The translations under genes were made by a program, and so were the position numbers. The notes under the pieces are model-generated. The model made no database searches and was not told the origin of the DNA. It saw only the letters and a list, made by a program, of their open reading frames with translations. A stretch of DNA of 64,000 nt from Caballeronia humi (GTDB taxonomy: Bacteria > Pseudomonadota > Gammaproteobacteria > Burkholderiales > Burkholderiaceae). Where the stretch lies: NCBI RefSeq assembly GCF_001544475.1, contig NZ_FCNW02000024.1:30713-94712 (forward strand). Reading direction: 5' to 3'. How positions within the stretch are numbered: the first letter of the stretch is position 1; each line of letters opens with the position of its first letter. Positions 44,690-53,584 of the stretch are shown one piece after another.

Positions 44690-45661
44690 ATGAGCAACCT
44701 GCACGACGACAGCATCATCATCGACGGCCTGAACATTTCGAAGTTCGAGCGCTCGGTGTTCGAGGACATGAGAAAGGGCGGCGTGACGGCGGTGAACTGC
44801 ACGGTGTCGGTCTGGGAAGATTTCCAGAAGACCATCGACAACATCGCTGAAATGAAGCAGCAGATCCGCGAATACAGCGAAATCCTCACGCTCGTGCGCA
44901 CGGCCGACGACATCCTGCGCGCGAAGAAGGAAAACAAGACCGGCATCATTTTCGGCTTCCAGAACTCGTATGCGTTCGAGGACAACCTCGGCTATATCGA
45001 AGTGTTCAAGGAACTCGGCGTGAACGTGGTGCAGCTTTGCTACAACACGCAGAACCTCGTCGGCACCGGCTGTTATGAAGCGGACGGCGGCCTCTCCGGC
45101 TATGGCCGCGAGGTAATTCAGGAGATGAACCGCGTCGGCATTCTCGTCGATCTGTCGCACGTCGGCGCGAAGACTTCGTCGGACGCGATCGCCTGTTCGA
45201 AGGTGCCGGTCACGTATTCGCACTGCTGCCCGTCGGGTCTGAAGGAGCATCCGCGCAACAAGTCGGATGAACAGTTGAGAGAGATCGCCGATGCGAACGG
45301 CTTCGTCGGCGTGACGATGTTTTCGCCGTTCCTTAAGCGCGGCGCCGATGCAAATGTCGACGACTACCTCGAAGCGATCGATTACGTGATCAACGTGATC
45401 GGCGAAGACAAGGTGGGCATCGGCACCGACTTCACGCAAGGCTATTCCACCGAGTTCTTCGACTGGATCACGCACGACAAGGGCCGCTATCGCCGTCTGA
45501 CGAACTTCGGCAAGGTCGTGAATCCGGAAGGCATCCGCACGATCGGCGAATTCCCGAACCTCACCGCGGCGATGCAAAAGGCGGGCTGGAGCGAGTCGCG
45601 CATCAAGAAGGTGATGGGCGAGAACTGGCTGCGCGTGTTCGGCGAAGTCTGGAACGTCTGA
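44690..45661 (+). CDS. Membrane-dipeptidase-like (M19) protein of the betaine operon
   Basis: A 323-residue TIM-barrel protein of the renal dipeptidase family. The N-terminal His-x-Asp zinc motif of true M19 enzymes is replaced: the strand reads IIDGLNISKFERS. Later elements remain: GIIFGFQNSYAFEDNL, VDLSHVG and TYSHCCPSGLKEHPRNKSDEQL, then GIGTDFTQGY. Pseudomonas betaine clusters carry the same gene (PA5396 type) with the same change, so it probably has a different chemistry or only one metal. The start follows CTGGAG. Its role in betaine catabolism is unknown. Confidence 0.9.
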   Translation: MSNLHDDSIIIDGLNISKFERSVFEDMRKGGVTAVNCTVSVWEDFQKTIDNIAEMKQQIREYSEILTLVRTADDILRAKKENKTGIIFGFQNSYAFEDNLGYIEVFKELGVNVVQLCYNTQNLVGTGCYEADGGLSGYGREVIQEMNRVGILVDLSHVGAKTSSDAIACSKVPVTYSHCCPSGLKEHPRNKSDEQLREIADANGFVGVTMFSPFLKRGADANVDDYLEAIDYVINVIGEDKVGIGTDFTQGYSTEFFDWITHDKGRYRRLTNFGKVVNPEGIRTIGEFPNLTAAMQKAGWSESRIKKVMGENWLRVFGEVWNV

Positions 45662-45689
45662 TCGACCCAATATAAAAAGGACCCTCACG

Positions 45690-46226
45690 ATGCAACCCCA
45701 ACTGCCTATCGACGTCGATCCGAACACCGGCGTCTGGACCACCGACGCGCTGCCGATGCTCTACGTGCCGCGCCATTTTTTCACGAACAACCACACGGCG
45801 GTCGAGGAAGCGCTCGGCCGCGACGCCTACGCCGAGATCCTCTACAAGGCCGGCTACAAGTCCGCGTATCACTGGTGCGACAAGGAAGCGAAGCAGCATG
45901 GCTTAACCGGCATGGCCGTGTTCGAGCACTACCTGACGCGCCTGTCGCAACGCGGTTGGGGCATCTTCACGATCGTCGAATCCGATCCCTCGACTTCGCA
46001 TGCGCGCATTGAACTGCACAACTCGTCGTTCGTGCTCGCGCAGCCGGGCAAGCAGGGCAAGCTCTGCTACATGTTCGCGGGCTGGTTCGCGGGCGCGATG
46101 GACTGGGTGAACGACACGGCCGCGCCCGAAGCGAAGAAAGGCCCGCGTTCGCACTCCATCGAAACGCAGTGCGCCGCCGAAGGGCACGACCACTGCGTGT
46201 TCGAAGTTTCGCCGCTCGCTTCCTAA
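45690..46226 (+). CDS. V4R-like (DUF5943-type) protein of the betaine operon
   Basis: A 178-residue cytoplasmic protein. A helix-rich N-terminal part leads into a V4R-like domain ending SIETQCAAEGHDHCVFEVSP, where C-x6-C with nearby His could bind metal. V4R domains occur in 4-vinyl reductases and in ligand-sensing regulators. The gene keeps the same position between the dipeptidase-like gene and dgcA in other proteobacterial betaine clusters, so a role tied to dimethylglycine demethylation is likely, but none is proven. The start follows AAGGACC. Confidence 0.85.
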   Translation: MQPQLPIDVDPNTGVWTTDALPMLYVPRHFFTNNHTAVEEALGRDAYAEILYKAGYKSAYHWCDKEAKQHGLTGMAVFEHYLTRLSQRGWGIFTIVESDPSTSHARIELHNSSFVLAQPGKQGKLCYMFAGWFAGAMDWVNDTAAPEAKKGPRSHSIETQCAAEGHDHCVFEVSPLAS

Positions 46227-46261
46227 GCGCGCCAAGCATATTCATTCCGAGGTCGATCGCG

Positions 46262-48325
46262 ATGCGTTACCCCAACCTTTTCAAGCCTCTCACGCTGAAC
46301 AAGCTGACCTTGCGCAACCGCATCGTCAGTACCGCGCACGCTGAGGTGTACGCGGAGCCGGGCGGCCTGCCGGGCGACCGCTATATCCGTTACTACGAAG
46401 AGAAGGCGAAGGGCGGCGTCGGGCTGGCCGTGTGCGGCGGTTCGAGCCCGGTATCGATCGACAGTCCGCAAGGCTGGTGGAAGTCGGTCAACCTCTCGAC
46501 CGACAAGATCATCGATCCGCTCGCGCGTCTCGCCGAAGCCATGCATCGTCACGGCGCGAAGATCATGATCCAGGCGACGCACATGGGCCGCCGTTCCGCG
46601 TGGCATGGCGAGAACTGGCCGCATCTGATGTCGCCGTCCGGCGTGCGGGAGCCGGTGCATCGCGGGAACGCGAAGATCATCGAAGTGGAAGAGATTCGCC
46701 GCATCATCGCTGACTTTGCCACGGCCGCGAAGCGCGTGAAGGATGCGGGCATGGACGGCATCGAGATTTCGGCGGCGCACCAGCATCTGATCGATCAGTT
46801 CTGGAGCCCGCGTACGAACTTCCGCACCGACGAATGGGGCGGCTCGCTGGAAAACCGTCTGCGCTTCGGCACAGAAGTGCTGAACGCCGTGCGTGAAGCA
46901 GTGGGCGCGGATTTCTGCGTCGGCCTGCGCATGTGCGGCGACGAATTCCATGAAGACGGTCTCAATCACGAGCAACTGAAAGAGATCGCGCAGGCGATGT
47001 CGGAGTCGGGTCTGATCGATTACGTCGGCGTGATCGGTTCGGGTGCGGACACGCACAACACCCTCGCGAACTGCATGCCGCCGATGGCGCTGCCGCCCGA
47101 ACCGTTCGTGCATCTCGCGGCGGGCATCAAGTCGGTGGTGAAGCTGCCGGTGATGCACGCGCAAAGCATCCGCGATGCGGGTCAGGCCGAGCGGCTGCTC
47201 GCGAACGGCATGGTCGATCTGGTCGGCATGACGCGCGCGCAGATCGCCGATCCGCACATGGTCATCAAGATCCGCGATGGCCGCGAAGATGAAATCAAGC
47301 AGTGCGTCGGCGCGAACTATTGCATCGACCGGCAGTACAACGGGCTCGACGTGCTGTGCGTGCAAAACGCCGCGACCTCGCGCGAAGAGACGATGCCGCA
47401 TGTGATCGAAAAGACGCGCGGGCCGAAGCGCAAGGTCGTGGTCGTCGGCGCGGGTCCGGCCGGATTGGAAGCGGCGCGCGTGGCGAAGTCGCGTGGTCAC
47501 GATGTCGTGCTGTTCGAGAAGAACGACTACGTCGGCGGTCAGATCATGCTGGCCGCGAAGGCGCCGCAGCGCGAGCAGATGGCGGGCATCGTGCGCTGGT
47601 TCGATATGGAGACGAAGCGCCTCGGCGTGGACCGGCGCCTGGGCGTCGCCGCTGACGACAAGATGATCATGGCCGAAAAGCCGGACATCATCGTGCTCGC
47701 GACGGGTGGCTCGTCGTTCACGCAGCAGGTGCCCGCGTGGGGTGTCGAAGAGGGCCTGGCGGTCAGCGCATGGGACGTGCTCTCGGGCAAGGTCGAGCCG
47801 GGCAAGAACGTGCTCGTCTACGACGGCGTCAGCACGCATGCGGGCGCGGGCGTCGCCGATTTCATGGCGAGCCGCGGCTCGAACGTGGAGATCGTGACGC
47901 CGGACGTGAAGGTCGCTGACGATGTCGGCGGCACGACGTTCCCGATCTTCTATCGCAGGCTGTATGCGCAGGGCGTGATCCACACGCCGAACTACTGGCT
48001 CGACAAGGTGTACGAGGAAGACGGCAAGAAGATCGCCGTGATCCGCAACGAGTACACGGAGGAGCAGGAAGAGCGCGCGGTCGATCAGGTGGTGATCGAG
48101 AACGGCAGCACGCCCAACGACGAGCTCTACTGGAAGCTAAAGCCGGAGTCGCTGAACCTCGGTCAGGTCGATGTGCAGAAGCTCTTCGCGTCGGAGCCGC
48201 AACCGTCGCTTGCCGAAGAACTCGGCAACGGCCGCTTCCTGCTGTTTCGCGTCGGCGATTGCATCTCCATGCACAACATCCACGGCGCGATCTACGACGC
48301 GCTGCGTCTTTGCAAGGACTTTTGA
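46262..48325 (+). CDS. dgcA: DgcA, dimethylglycine demethylase flavoprotein subunit
   Basis: A 687-residue protein with the trimethylamine dehydrogenase/2,4-dienoyl-CoA reductase layout: an FMN TIM barrel (1-340), an iron-sulfur region (345-370) and a dinucleotide-binding half (VVVVGAGPAGLEAARVA from 392). It oxidises dimethylglycine to sarcosine, passing electrons to DgcB and the ETF. The cluster Cys set is C348, C354 and C366, with Ala351 at the position of the fourth ligand in trimethylamine dehydrogenase. The start after GAGGTCGATCGC is weak but begins the conserved YPNLFKPLTLNKLTLRNR. Confidence 0.92.
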   Translation: MRYPNLFKPLTLNKLTLRNRIVSTAHAEVYAEPGGLPGDRYIRYYEEKAKGGVGLAVCGGSSPVSIDSPQGWWKSVNLSTDKIIDPLARLAEAMHRHGAKIMIQATHMGRRSAWHGENWPHLMSPSGVREPVHRGNAKIIEVEEIRRIIADFATAAKRVKDAGMDGIEISAAHQHLIDQFWSPRTNFRTDEWGGSLENRLRFGTEVLNAVREAVGADFCVGLRMCGDEFHEDGLNHEQLKEIAQAMSESGLIDYVGVIGSGADTHNTLANCMPPMALPPEPFVHLAAGIKSVVKLPVMHAQSIRDAGQAERLLANGMVDLVGMTRAQIADPHMVIKIRDGREDEIKQCVGANYCIDRQYNGLDVLCVQNAATSREETMPHVIEKTRGPKRKVVVVGAGPAGLEAARVAKSRGHDVVLFEKNDYVGGQIMLAAKAPQREQMAGIVRWFDMETKRLGVDRRLGVAADDKMIMAEKPDIIVLATGGSSFTQQVPAWGVEEGLAVSAWDVLSGKVEPGKNVLVYDGVSTHAGAGVADFMASRGSNVEIVTPDVKVADDVGGTTFPIFYRRLYAQGVIHTPNYWLDKVYEEDGKKIAVIRNEYTEEQEERAVDQVVIENGSTPNDELYWKLKPESLNLGQVDVQKLFASEPQPSLAEELGNGRFLLFRVGDCISMHNIHGAIYDALRLCKDF

Positions 48326-48327
48326 CG

Positions 48328-50244
48328 ATGAGCCCCGTGTTTGTCATCACCGTCTTGCTGTGGGTATCGGTGGCCGGTCTCGCGTTCGCGCTCGCAAAGC
48401 GCGCGGCTTACTGGCGCGAAGGGCGGGCCACCGCCGCGGGCGCTTACGGCTGGGCCAACCTGTTCACGATCCCCAAGCGTTATTTCGTCGACCTGCATCA
48501 CGTGGTCGCGCGCGATCCGTATATCGCGAAGACGCACGTCGCGACGGCGGGTGGCGCGATCCTTGCGATGGCGCTCGTGTTCCTCAACTACGGCCTCGCG
48601 ATCTACTCGCCGTGGCTCGACAAGCTGATCTTTCTGGCGGCTTTGGTCATGCTGGTGGGCGCGGTGTTCGTATGGCGCCGCCGTCATGGCGCGAAAGCGG
48701 TGCCTGCACGCCTCTCGCGTGGACCGTGGGACAGTCTGCCGCTTTTGCTCGGTTCGTTCGCGCTCGGGCTTGCACTCTTTGTCGTGCTGCCGGCTTCGGC
48801 GATGTCGGGTGCGCTTGCGATCCTCGTCGCGTTGCTGATCGCGGCAGGCGCGTTCACGATGACCTTTGGCGCGGCGCGCGGCGGTCCGATGAAGCACGCG
48901 ATGGCGGGCCTGCTGCACCTCGCGTTTCATCCGCGCCAGGAGCGCTTCACGGGAAAGAGCCACGAGCATGACGTCGTCCCGCCGACGGCGCTCAAGATGC
49001 CCGTGCTCGATGCGAAGGAATACGGCGTCGGCAAGCCGGTCGAGTTTCGCTGGAACCAGTTGCTGAGTTTCGACGCCTGCGTGCAATGCGGCAAGTGTGA
49101 AGCGGCGTGTCCGGCATTTGCAGCGGGTCAGCCGCTGAACCCGAAGAAGCTGATTCAGGATCTCGTGACGGGTATGGTCGGCGGAACGGATGCGGCGTAT
49201 GCAGGCAGCCCGACGCCCGGCATTCCGCTCGGCAAGCACGGCGGCGCACCGGGCAAGCCGCTGATTTCGAGCCTGATCGAAGCGGACACGATCTGGTCCT
49301 GCACGACCTGCCGCGCCTGCGTGCAGGAGTGCCCGATGCTGATCGAACACGTCGATGCGATCGTCGACATGCGGCGCAACCAGACGCTCGTCGAAGGCAT
49401 CGTGCCGGGCAAGGGGCCGATCACGCTGTCGAACCTGCGTGAGACGGGCAGTTCGAACGGCTATGACATCGGCGCACGCTACGACTGGGCTGTCGATCTG
49501 CAAGTGCAGGTGGCGCAGCCGGGGCGTCCGGTCGACGTGCTGCTGATCGCAGGCGAAGGCGCGTTCGACATGCGCTATCAACGCACGCTGCGTGCGCTCG
49601 TGAAGGTGCTGAACAAGGCCGGTATCGATTATGCGGTGCTCGGCGGCGTGGAAACCGATACGGGCGACACGGCGCGCCGTCTCGGCGACGAAGCCACGTT
49701 CCAGCAATGCGCGAAGCAATTGATCGATACGCTCTCGCAGTATTCGTTCAGGAAGATCGTCACCGCCGATCCGCACGTCATGCACAGCTTGCGCAACGAA
49801 TATCGCGCGCTCGGCGGGTTCTACGAGGTGCAGCATCACACCTCGCTGATCGCGGAGATCGTCGCGAGCGGCAAGCTCTCGCCGCGTGCCACCGCCGCGC
49901 TCGCCGAGAAGAAGATCACGTATCACGATCCATGCTATCTCGGCCGGTACAACGGCGAGATCGAAGCGCCGCGCAAACTGTTGAAGACGATCGGCATCAA
50001 GGTGGTCGAGATGGAACGCAACGGCATGCGCGGACGCTGCTGCGGCGGTGGCGGCGGCGCGCCGCTCACCGACATCCCGGGCAAGCAGCGCATTCCCGAC
50101 ATCCGCATCGCCGATGCGCGCGCGGTGAACGCGGAGATCGTCGCGGTTGGCTGCCCGAATTGCACGGCGATGCTGGAGGGTGTCGTGGGTCCGCGTCCAG
50201 AAGTGCTGGATGTGGCCGAACTCGTTGCCGCAGCGCTGGAGTGA
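48328..50244 (+). CDS. dgcB: DgcB, membrane iron-sulfur oxidoreductase of dimethylglycine demethylation
   Basis: A 638-residue membrane protein. The N-terminal part (about 1-195) has several helices. Two 4Fe-4S motifs follow: CVQCGKCEAACP near 252 and CTTCRACVQECP near 327. Two CCG-type modules occupy the C-terminal half (HDPCYLGRYNGE; RCCGGGGGAPL; GCPNCTAML), as in GlpC and heterodisulfide reductase. It should carry electrons from DgcA and the ETF to the quinone pool. ATG 48328 lies two bases after the dgcA stop. Confidence 0.92.
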   Translation: MSPVFVITVLLWVSVAGLAFALAKRAAYWREGRATAAGAYGWANLFTIPKRYFVDLHHVVARDPYIAKTHVATAGGAILAMALVFLNYGLAIYSPWLDKLIFLAALVMLVGAVFVWRRRHGAKAVPARLSRGPWDSLPLLLGSFALGLALFVVLPASAMSGALAILVALLIAAGAFTMTFGAARGGPMKHAMAGLLHLAFHPRQERFTGKSHEHDVVPPTALKMPVLDAKEYGVGKPVEFRWNQLLSFDACVQCGKCEAACPAFAAGQPLNPKKLIQDLVTGMVGGTDAAYAGSPTPGIPLGKHGGAPGKPLISSLIEADTIWSCTTCRACVQECPMLIEHVDAIVDMRRNQTLVEGIVPGKGPITLSNLRETGSSNGYDIGARYDWAVDLQVQVAQPGRPVDVLLIAGEGAFDMRYQRTLRALVKVLNKAGIDYAVLGGVETDTGDTARRLGDEATFQQCAKQLIDTLSQYSFRKIVTADPHVMHSLRNEYRALGGFYEVQHHTSLIAEIVASGKLSPRATAALAEKKITYHDPCYLGRYNGEIEAPRKLLKTIGIKVVEMERNGMRGRCCGGGGGAPLTDIPGKQRIPDIRIADARAVNAEIVAVGCPNCTAMLEGVVGPRPEVLDVAELVAAALE

Positions 50245-50247
50245 CCG

Positions 50248-51414
50248 ATGAACGACAACATCAAACGAATCGATCCGCGCCGCCCGTTCACGATCACGGC
50301 CGATGGACTCAAGCGCATCACGTTGGGCGCAATCGGCACCGGCGGCGGCGCGATGAATCTTGCAGCCGCGTTCGGCGGCCATCGCGAGCAAGCGAAGCCG
50401 CGCCGCACGACTGCCGCGCCGCAGCGCACGCTGCTGGTCGCGGCGCACACGGACCGCGGCGCGCTGGATGACCACGCGCGCCAGGCGCTCGCCGCCGCTG
50501 CGTTGATCGCGGACGCGCAAACCGAAGTGGTTCTGCTCGCGTTCGGCGAATTCAGCGAGGACGCGGCCGCGCTCGGCGCGGACAAGCTGATCGCGCTGCC
50601 CGCACTCGACCGTCGGAGCTTCGCGCCCGAGGACGAGCTGAACGCGCTCGCCGCGTGCGTCGCCGCGTACGCACCGGCGCATATTTTCCTGCCCGACAAC
50701 GCAACCGGTGACGGCGACCTCGGCCGTCGATACGCGGCGCGTGCGAACGCGAGTGTAGCGACGCAGGTCGTCGAGATCGATGCGAAGCACGTCGCGGTGT
50801 ATGTGCAAGGCGGCAAGGCGTTCGCCTCGCGCGCGCTGCCCGAAGTGATCCTGCTCGCGCCGAATGCTGTCGATCCGAAGCTGCCGTTTTTGGGCGCCGG
50901 AGAGCGCGTCGAGGCGATCGGCATGGCGGCATCGGCGGATGGCTATCGCGATCTCGGTATCGAAGAGATCGATGCCGCGCAGGTCGCGCTCGAGGAAGCC
51001 GATTTCATCGTGTCGGCGGGCAACGGCGTGGGCGACGTCCCTGCGTTCGAGCGCCTCGCGCAGACGCTCGGCGCCGCGATCGGCGCGAGCCGTGTCGCGG
51101 TCGACGACGGCAAGTTCACGCGCGACAAGCAGATCGGTGCGACCGGCAAGACCGTCGATGCGAGCGTCTACATCGCGTTTGGCATTTCGGGCGCGGTGCA
51201 GCATTTGCAGGGCATCAAGGATTGCCGTCACGTGATCGCCGTCAACCTCGACGCCAGCGCGCCGATCGCCAAGCGCGCGAACCTCACGATCATCGCCGAC
51301 GCGCAGGAAACGATCGCCGCCCTGACCGACGCTGCGGCCGCCGCGCGCAGCGCGCGCGGCACGGGCGCCGCATTGTTGAGCACGAAGCCGGTTGCAGAAG
51401 GAGCACTCGCATGA
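50248..51414 (+). CDS. etfA: Electron transfer flavoprotein alpha subunit (betaine-linked)
   Basis: A 388-residue ETF alpha subunit. The C-terminal FAD domain holds the classic motifs VSAGNGVGD, then GATGKTVDASVYIAFGISGAVQHLQGI and VIAVNLDASAPIAKRANLTI. An N-terminal addition of about 60 residues (including AAAFGGHREQAKPRRTTAAPQ) is unusual for ETF but typical of betaine-cluster copies. It accepts electrons from DgcA-type dehydrogenation. It begins three bases after dgcB and overlaps etfB by four bases. Confidence 0.92.
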   Translation: MNDNIKRIDPRRPFTITADGLKRITLGAIGTGGGAMNLAAAFGGHREQAKPRRTTAAPQRTLLVAAHTDRGALDDHARQALAAAALIADAQTEVVLLAFGEFSEDAAALGADKLIALPALDRRSFAPEDELNALAACVAAYAPAHIFLPDNATGDGDLGRRYAARANASVATQVVEIDAKHVAVYVQGGKAFASRALPEVILLAPNAVDPKLPFLGAGERVEAIGMAASADGYRDLGIEEIDAAQVALEEADFIVSAGNGVGDVPAFERLAQTLGAAIGASRVAVDDGKFTRDKQIGATGKTVDASVYIAFGISGAVQHLQGIKDCRHVIAVNLDASAPIAKRANLTIIADAQETIAALTDAAAAARSARGTGAALLSTKPVAEGALA

Positions 51415-52169
51415 AGATCGCCGTACTGGTTTCGATCGGGCGCCATCCGGTGAGCGGCACTGCGCGCTACAGCCGCAACGACGCCGCCGCGCTGACGATG
51501 GCCCTGTCGATAGCGAAGGAGCGGCGCGCCTCGCTCGACGTGCTGCATGCGGGCGATCCGTCCGATCCCGCGTTGCAGGAATATCTCGCGCTGGGCGCGT
51601 CGCGCGTCGAAGTGCTCGATGTGGAGGGCGACGCAATCGCCGCGCTCGCCACGCGCCTGCAAGGCTACGACCTCGTCCTGACCGGCACGCGTGCCGAAGG
51701 CGCGTTCGACAGCGGCATGCTGCCCTATCGCCTGGCCGACGCGCTCGGCATCGCGCTCGTGGGCTCGGCGGTCGACGTATCGGTGAAGGAGGCGGGTGTC
51801 GAAGTCCGGCAATTCATGCCGAAGGGACTGCGCCGCCTCGTGCAGGCTGCTTTCCCCGCGCTCGTCGCCGTCCATCCGATGGCAAACGCCGCGCCGCGTT
51901 ACGCCTACGCGCGTTTGCGCGAAGGCACGGTCGTGCCGGTCGTCACACGCGCCCCGGCGGACGCTGAAAACCTGCAATGGACCGTCAAGCCGGCGACGGC
52001 AAAACCGGTGCGCCTCGCCGCCGCCGAAAAGCGCTCGGGCCACGCGCGCATGCTTTCGGCAACGACGACCGAGAGCCGCGGCGGCAGCGTCGTAATTGAA
52101 GGGAGTTCCGTCGAAAAAGCACAAGTGATTCTGGCGTATTTGCGCGAGCATCAACTCGTCGATTACTGA
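51411..52169 (+). CDS. etfB: Electron transfer flavoprotein beta subunit (betaine-linked)
   Basis: A 252-residue ETF beta subunit: KIAVLVSIGRHPVSG at the start, SRNDAAALTMALSIAKE, and LVLTGTRAEGAFDSGMLPYRLADALG, where the AMP site lies. The C-terminal part replaces the usual KAKKK recognition arm with a Lys/Arg/Thr stretch (KPATAKPVRLAAAEKR). With EtfA it forms the heterodimer that passes electrons between the dimethylglycine dehydrogenase and DgcB. The start is in an ATGA overlap with etfA. Confidence 0.92.
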   Translation: MKIAVLVSIGRHPVSGTARYSRNDAAALTMALSIAKERRASLDVLHAGDPSDPALQEYLALGASRVEVLDVEGDAIAALATRLQGYDLVLTGTRAEGAFDSGMLPYRLADALGIALVGSAVDVSVKEAGVEVRQFMPKGLRRLVQAAFPALVAVHPMANAAPRYAYARLREGTVVPVVTRAPADAENLQWTVKPATAKPVRLAAAEKRSGHARMLSATTTESRGGSVVIEGSSVEKAQVILAYLREHQLVDY

Positions 52170-52236
52170 TTTTTCGAACCCACAAAAGCGGGCCTTCAGA
52201 GGCTCGAGAGCTCACTCAGGCACAACGGAGCACACG

Positions 52237-53550
52237 ATGAAAGTTTCGGCAGACGTTCGCGCGATGATCGAACGCCGCAAGAAGGGCCATACGCTGGAAG
52301 CGCCCTTCTACACGAGCGAAGACATCCACGCGCTCGATCTCGACGCCATTTTCCGGCGCCACTGGATTCAGGTCGCGATCGAACCTGACGTGCCCGAGCC
52401 GGGCGATTACACGACCGTCGAAATCGGACACGATTCGATCCTGATCGTGCGCGACGACGACATGCAGATCCGCGCGTTCCACAACGTCTGCCGCCATCGC
52501 GGCGCGCGCCTGTGCAACTCGGAGAAGGGGTCGCTCGGCAATATCGTGTGTCCGTACCATAGCTGGACCTACAACCTGAATGGCGACCTGATGTTCGCCG
52601 AGCACATGGGCGACCAGTTCGACCGCTGCAAGCACAGCCTGAAAAAAGTGCATGTGGAGAATCTCGCGGGCCTGATCTTCATCTGTCTCGCCGACGAACC
52701 GCCCGCCGATTTCAGCGTGATGCGCGCCGCGATGGAGCCGTACATGTTGCCGCACGGCCTTGCAAACACGAAGATCGCGGCGTCGATCGATATCGTCGAG
52801 GAAGGCAACTGGAAGCTCACGATGGAGAACAACCGCGAGTGCTATCACTGCGTCGCGAACCATCCCGAGCTCACGATTTCGCTCTACGAATACGGCTTCG
52901 GCTATCAGCGCACGCCCGCTAACGAAGAAGGCATGGCGGCGTTCGAGGAAACCGTCGCGCGTCGCACCGCGCAGTGGGAAGCGATGAACCTGCCGTCGGC
53001 GGAAATCGAACGGCTCGCCGATCTCGTCACCGGTTTTCGCACGCAGCGCCTGCCGCTCGATCGCGATGGCGAATCGCAGACGCTCGACGCGAAGGTCGCA
53101 TCGAAGAAACTGCTCGGCGGCTTCGAGCAGGCCGATCTGGGCGGACTTTCGTTCTGGACGCAACCGAACTCGTGGCATCACTTCATGAGCGACCACATCG
53201 TGACGTTCTGCGTGATCCCGCTCTCGGCGGGCAGGACGCTCGTGCGCACGAAGTGGCTCGTGCACAAGGACGCGCGCGAAGGCATCGACTACGACGTGAA
53301 CAACCTCACGGCCGTGTGGCGCGCGACGAATGATCAGGACCGCACGCTCGTCGAGTATTCGCAGCGCGGCGCGACGAGCAGCGCGTACGAGCCGGGCCCG
53401 TATTCGCCGTTCACCGAAGGCCTCGTCGAGAAGTTCTGCGAGTGGTACATCGCGCGTCTCGCCGACTACGCCGAAGCACCCGAAGCCCAACCACCGGCCG
53501 ATGCAGCGACGGCTTCGCACGGCGAGAAAGTCGTGTCCTTCATGCGCTAA
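52237..53550 (+). CDS. gbcA: GbcA, Rieske oxygenase subunit of glycine betaine demethylase
   Basis: A 437-residue ring-hydroxylating-type oxygenase. The Rieske 2Fe-2S ligands are Cys85, His87, Cys105 and His108 (CRHRG, CPYHSW). The mononuclear iron site is in MENNRECYHCVANHPE, with His204 and His209. It oxidises one methyl group of glycine betaine, releasing formaldehyde and dimethylglycine. The gap of 67 bases after etfB contains no obvious separate promoter, so it may belong to the upstream operon. GbcB follows after 34 bases. Confidence 0.95.
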   Translation: MKVSADVRAMIERRKKGHTLEAPFYTSEDIHALDLDAIFRRHWIQVAIEPDVPEPGDYTTVEIGHDSILIVRDDDMQIRAFHNVCRHRGARLCNSEKGSLGNIVCPYHSWTYNLNGDLMFAEHMGDQFDRCKHSLKKVHVENLAGLIFICLADEPPADFSVMRAAMEPYMLPHGLANTKIAASIDIVEEGNWKLTMENNRECYHCVANHPELTISLYEYGFGYQRTPANEEGMAAFEETVARRTAQWEAMNLPSAEIERLADLVTGFRTQRLPLDRDGESQTLDAKVASKKLLGGFEQADLGGLSFWTQPNSWHHFMSDHIVTFCVIPLSAGRTLVRTKWLVHKDAREGIDYDVNNLTAVWRATNDQDRTLVEYSQRGATSSAYEPGPYSPFTEGLVEKFCEWYIARLADYAEAPEAQPPADAATASHGEKVVSFMR

Positions 53551-53584
53551 TGGCGCCGCCTGAAACAGGAAGCAGGAGAAACAG

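Noticed and set aside
48292..51636. A 1,114-codon open frame on the minus strand opposite dgcB, etfA and the start of etfB
   Set aside because: It is a shadow created by high GC third-position bias. Its product is Arg-rich low-complexity sequence with no domain, while the plus-strand proteins have complete motifs.
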